The notes beneath the pieces were generated by a model. That model was given only the letters and a program-made list of their open reading frames with translations. It made no database searches and was not told the DNA's origin. A program made the translations under genes and the position numbers. Below, in pieces: positions 4,979-5,068 of a stretch of 5,068 bases of DNA. The stretch is from an uncultured Bacteroidota bacterium (GTDB taxonomy: Bacteria > Bacteroidota > Bacteroidia > Chitinophagales > Chitinophagaceae): NCBI GenBank assembly GCA_903913355.1, contig CAIWKU010000576.1, forward strand, positions 1 to 5,068. The letters are read 5' to 3'. Numbering within the stretch: position 1 is the first letter of the stretch; every line of letters begins with the position of its first letter.

Positions 4979-5068
4979 CTATGCCAGATCCAAAACCGGC
5001 TTATTCAAAAGTATGGCTTCGATTTTTTCCATTATTTCGGCGGTAAGCAACGGTAAAACAATAAGAGC
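4979..5068 (-). CDS. C-terminal end of a probable aldo/keto reductase (5' part outside the window)
   Basis: An open frame enters at the window edge and gives 29 residues before TAG at 4979-4981. The sequence VLPLLTAEIMEKIEAILLNK followed by P aligns by eye with the end of the Kv-beta subgroup of NADPH-dependent aldo/keto reductases, remembered as VLPKL....I..I..ILGNKP. If correct, the whole gene would be about 300-350 residues and encode a soluble oxidoreductase. Only the tail is visible, with no catalytic residues, so the product is a pattern-based guess; that it is a genuine gene end is more secure. Its stop lies 4 nt from the long palindrome, which would therefore fall in its 3' untranslated region. 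Confidence 0.6.
   Translation of the reverse strand, partial: ALIVLPLLTAEIMEKIEAILLNKPVLDLA

Overview
The window looks like chromosomal DNA of a Bacteroidota bacterium, most likely a Chitinophagaceae or Sphingobacteriales-type genome. The evidence is the AT-rich composition, a TAnnTTTG-type promoter element (1956-1963), mostly absent Shine-Dalgarno sequences, and protein families and wording typical of that phylum: a Bacteroidota-style RpiB, an ECF sigma factor with a membrane anti-sigma lacking a zinc motif, and an exported DUF4097/GIN-like protein. The family assignments come from recalled motifs, not from a search. All supported genes are on the minus strand, so they read from high to low coordinates.

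Layout in reading order. (i) 4979-5068 is the last 29 codons of a gene whose end resembles the C-terminus of Kv-beta-type aldo/keto reductases. (ii) 4733-4978 has no gene. It holds a long imperfect palindrome with perfect 27-bp arms (4821-4847 / 4948-4974) and a second AT-rich inverted repeat (4781-4811). (iii) 2076-4732 is a compact three-gene operon: an ECF sigma factor starting at TTG, a single-pass anti-sigma candidate overlapping it by 8 nt (ATGGATGA), and, 13 nt further on, an exported repeat-rich beta-solenoid protein. (iv) 1925-2075 holds a strong 9-bp GC-rich hairpin and a good Bacteroidota promoter. (v) 665-1924 is a CNNM/CBS/CorC-HlyC membrane protein. (vi) 435-664 has no gene but contains a 60-nt nested hairpin element (552-611). 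(vii) 1-434 is rpiB, missing only its last few codons.

How the genes work together. The central operon reads as a one-component envelope signalling module. The anti-sigma would hold the sigma factor at the inner membrane through its N-terminus. Its periplasmic stalk would receive the signal, and the exported beta-solenoid protein is the obvious partner or output. This is inference from gene order and topology. The flanking genes (pentose phosphate isomerase, CorC-like membrane protein, oxidoreductase) look like unrelated housekeeping neighbours.

No unequivocally new system is present. The most unusual features are the two unrelated low-complexity repeat families. One is the intergenic AACAAGGAAT/GAATATTGAACAG palindrome. 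The other is a TTGGCTGTTGG-type repeat lying in frame inside the periplasmic stalk of the anti-sigma gene.
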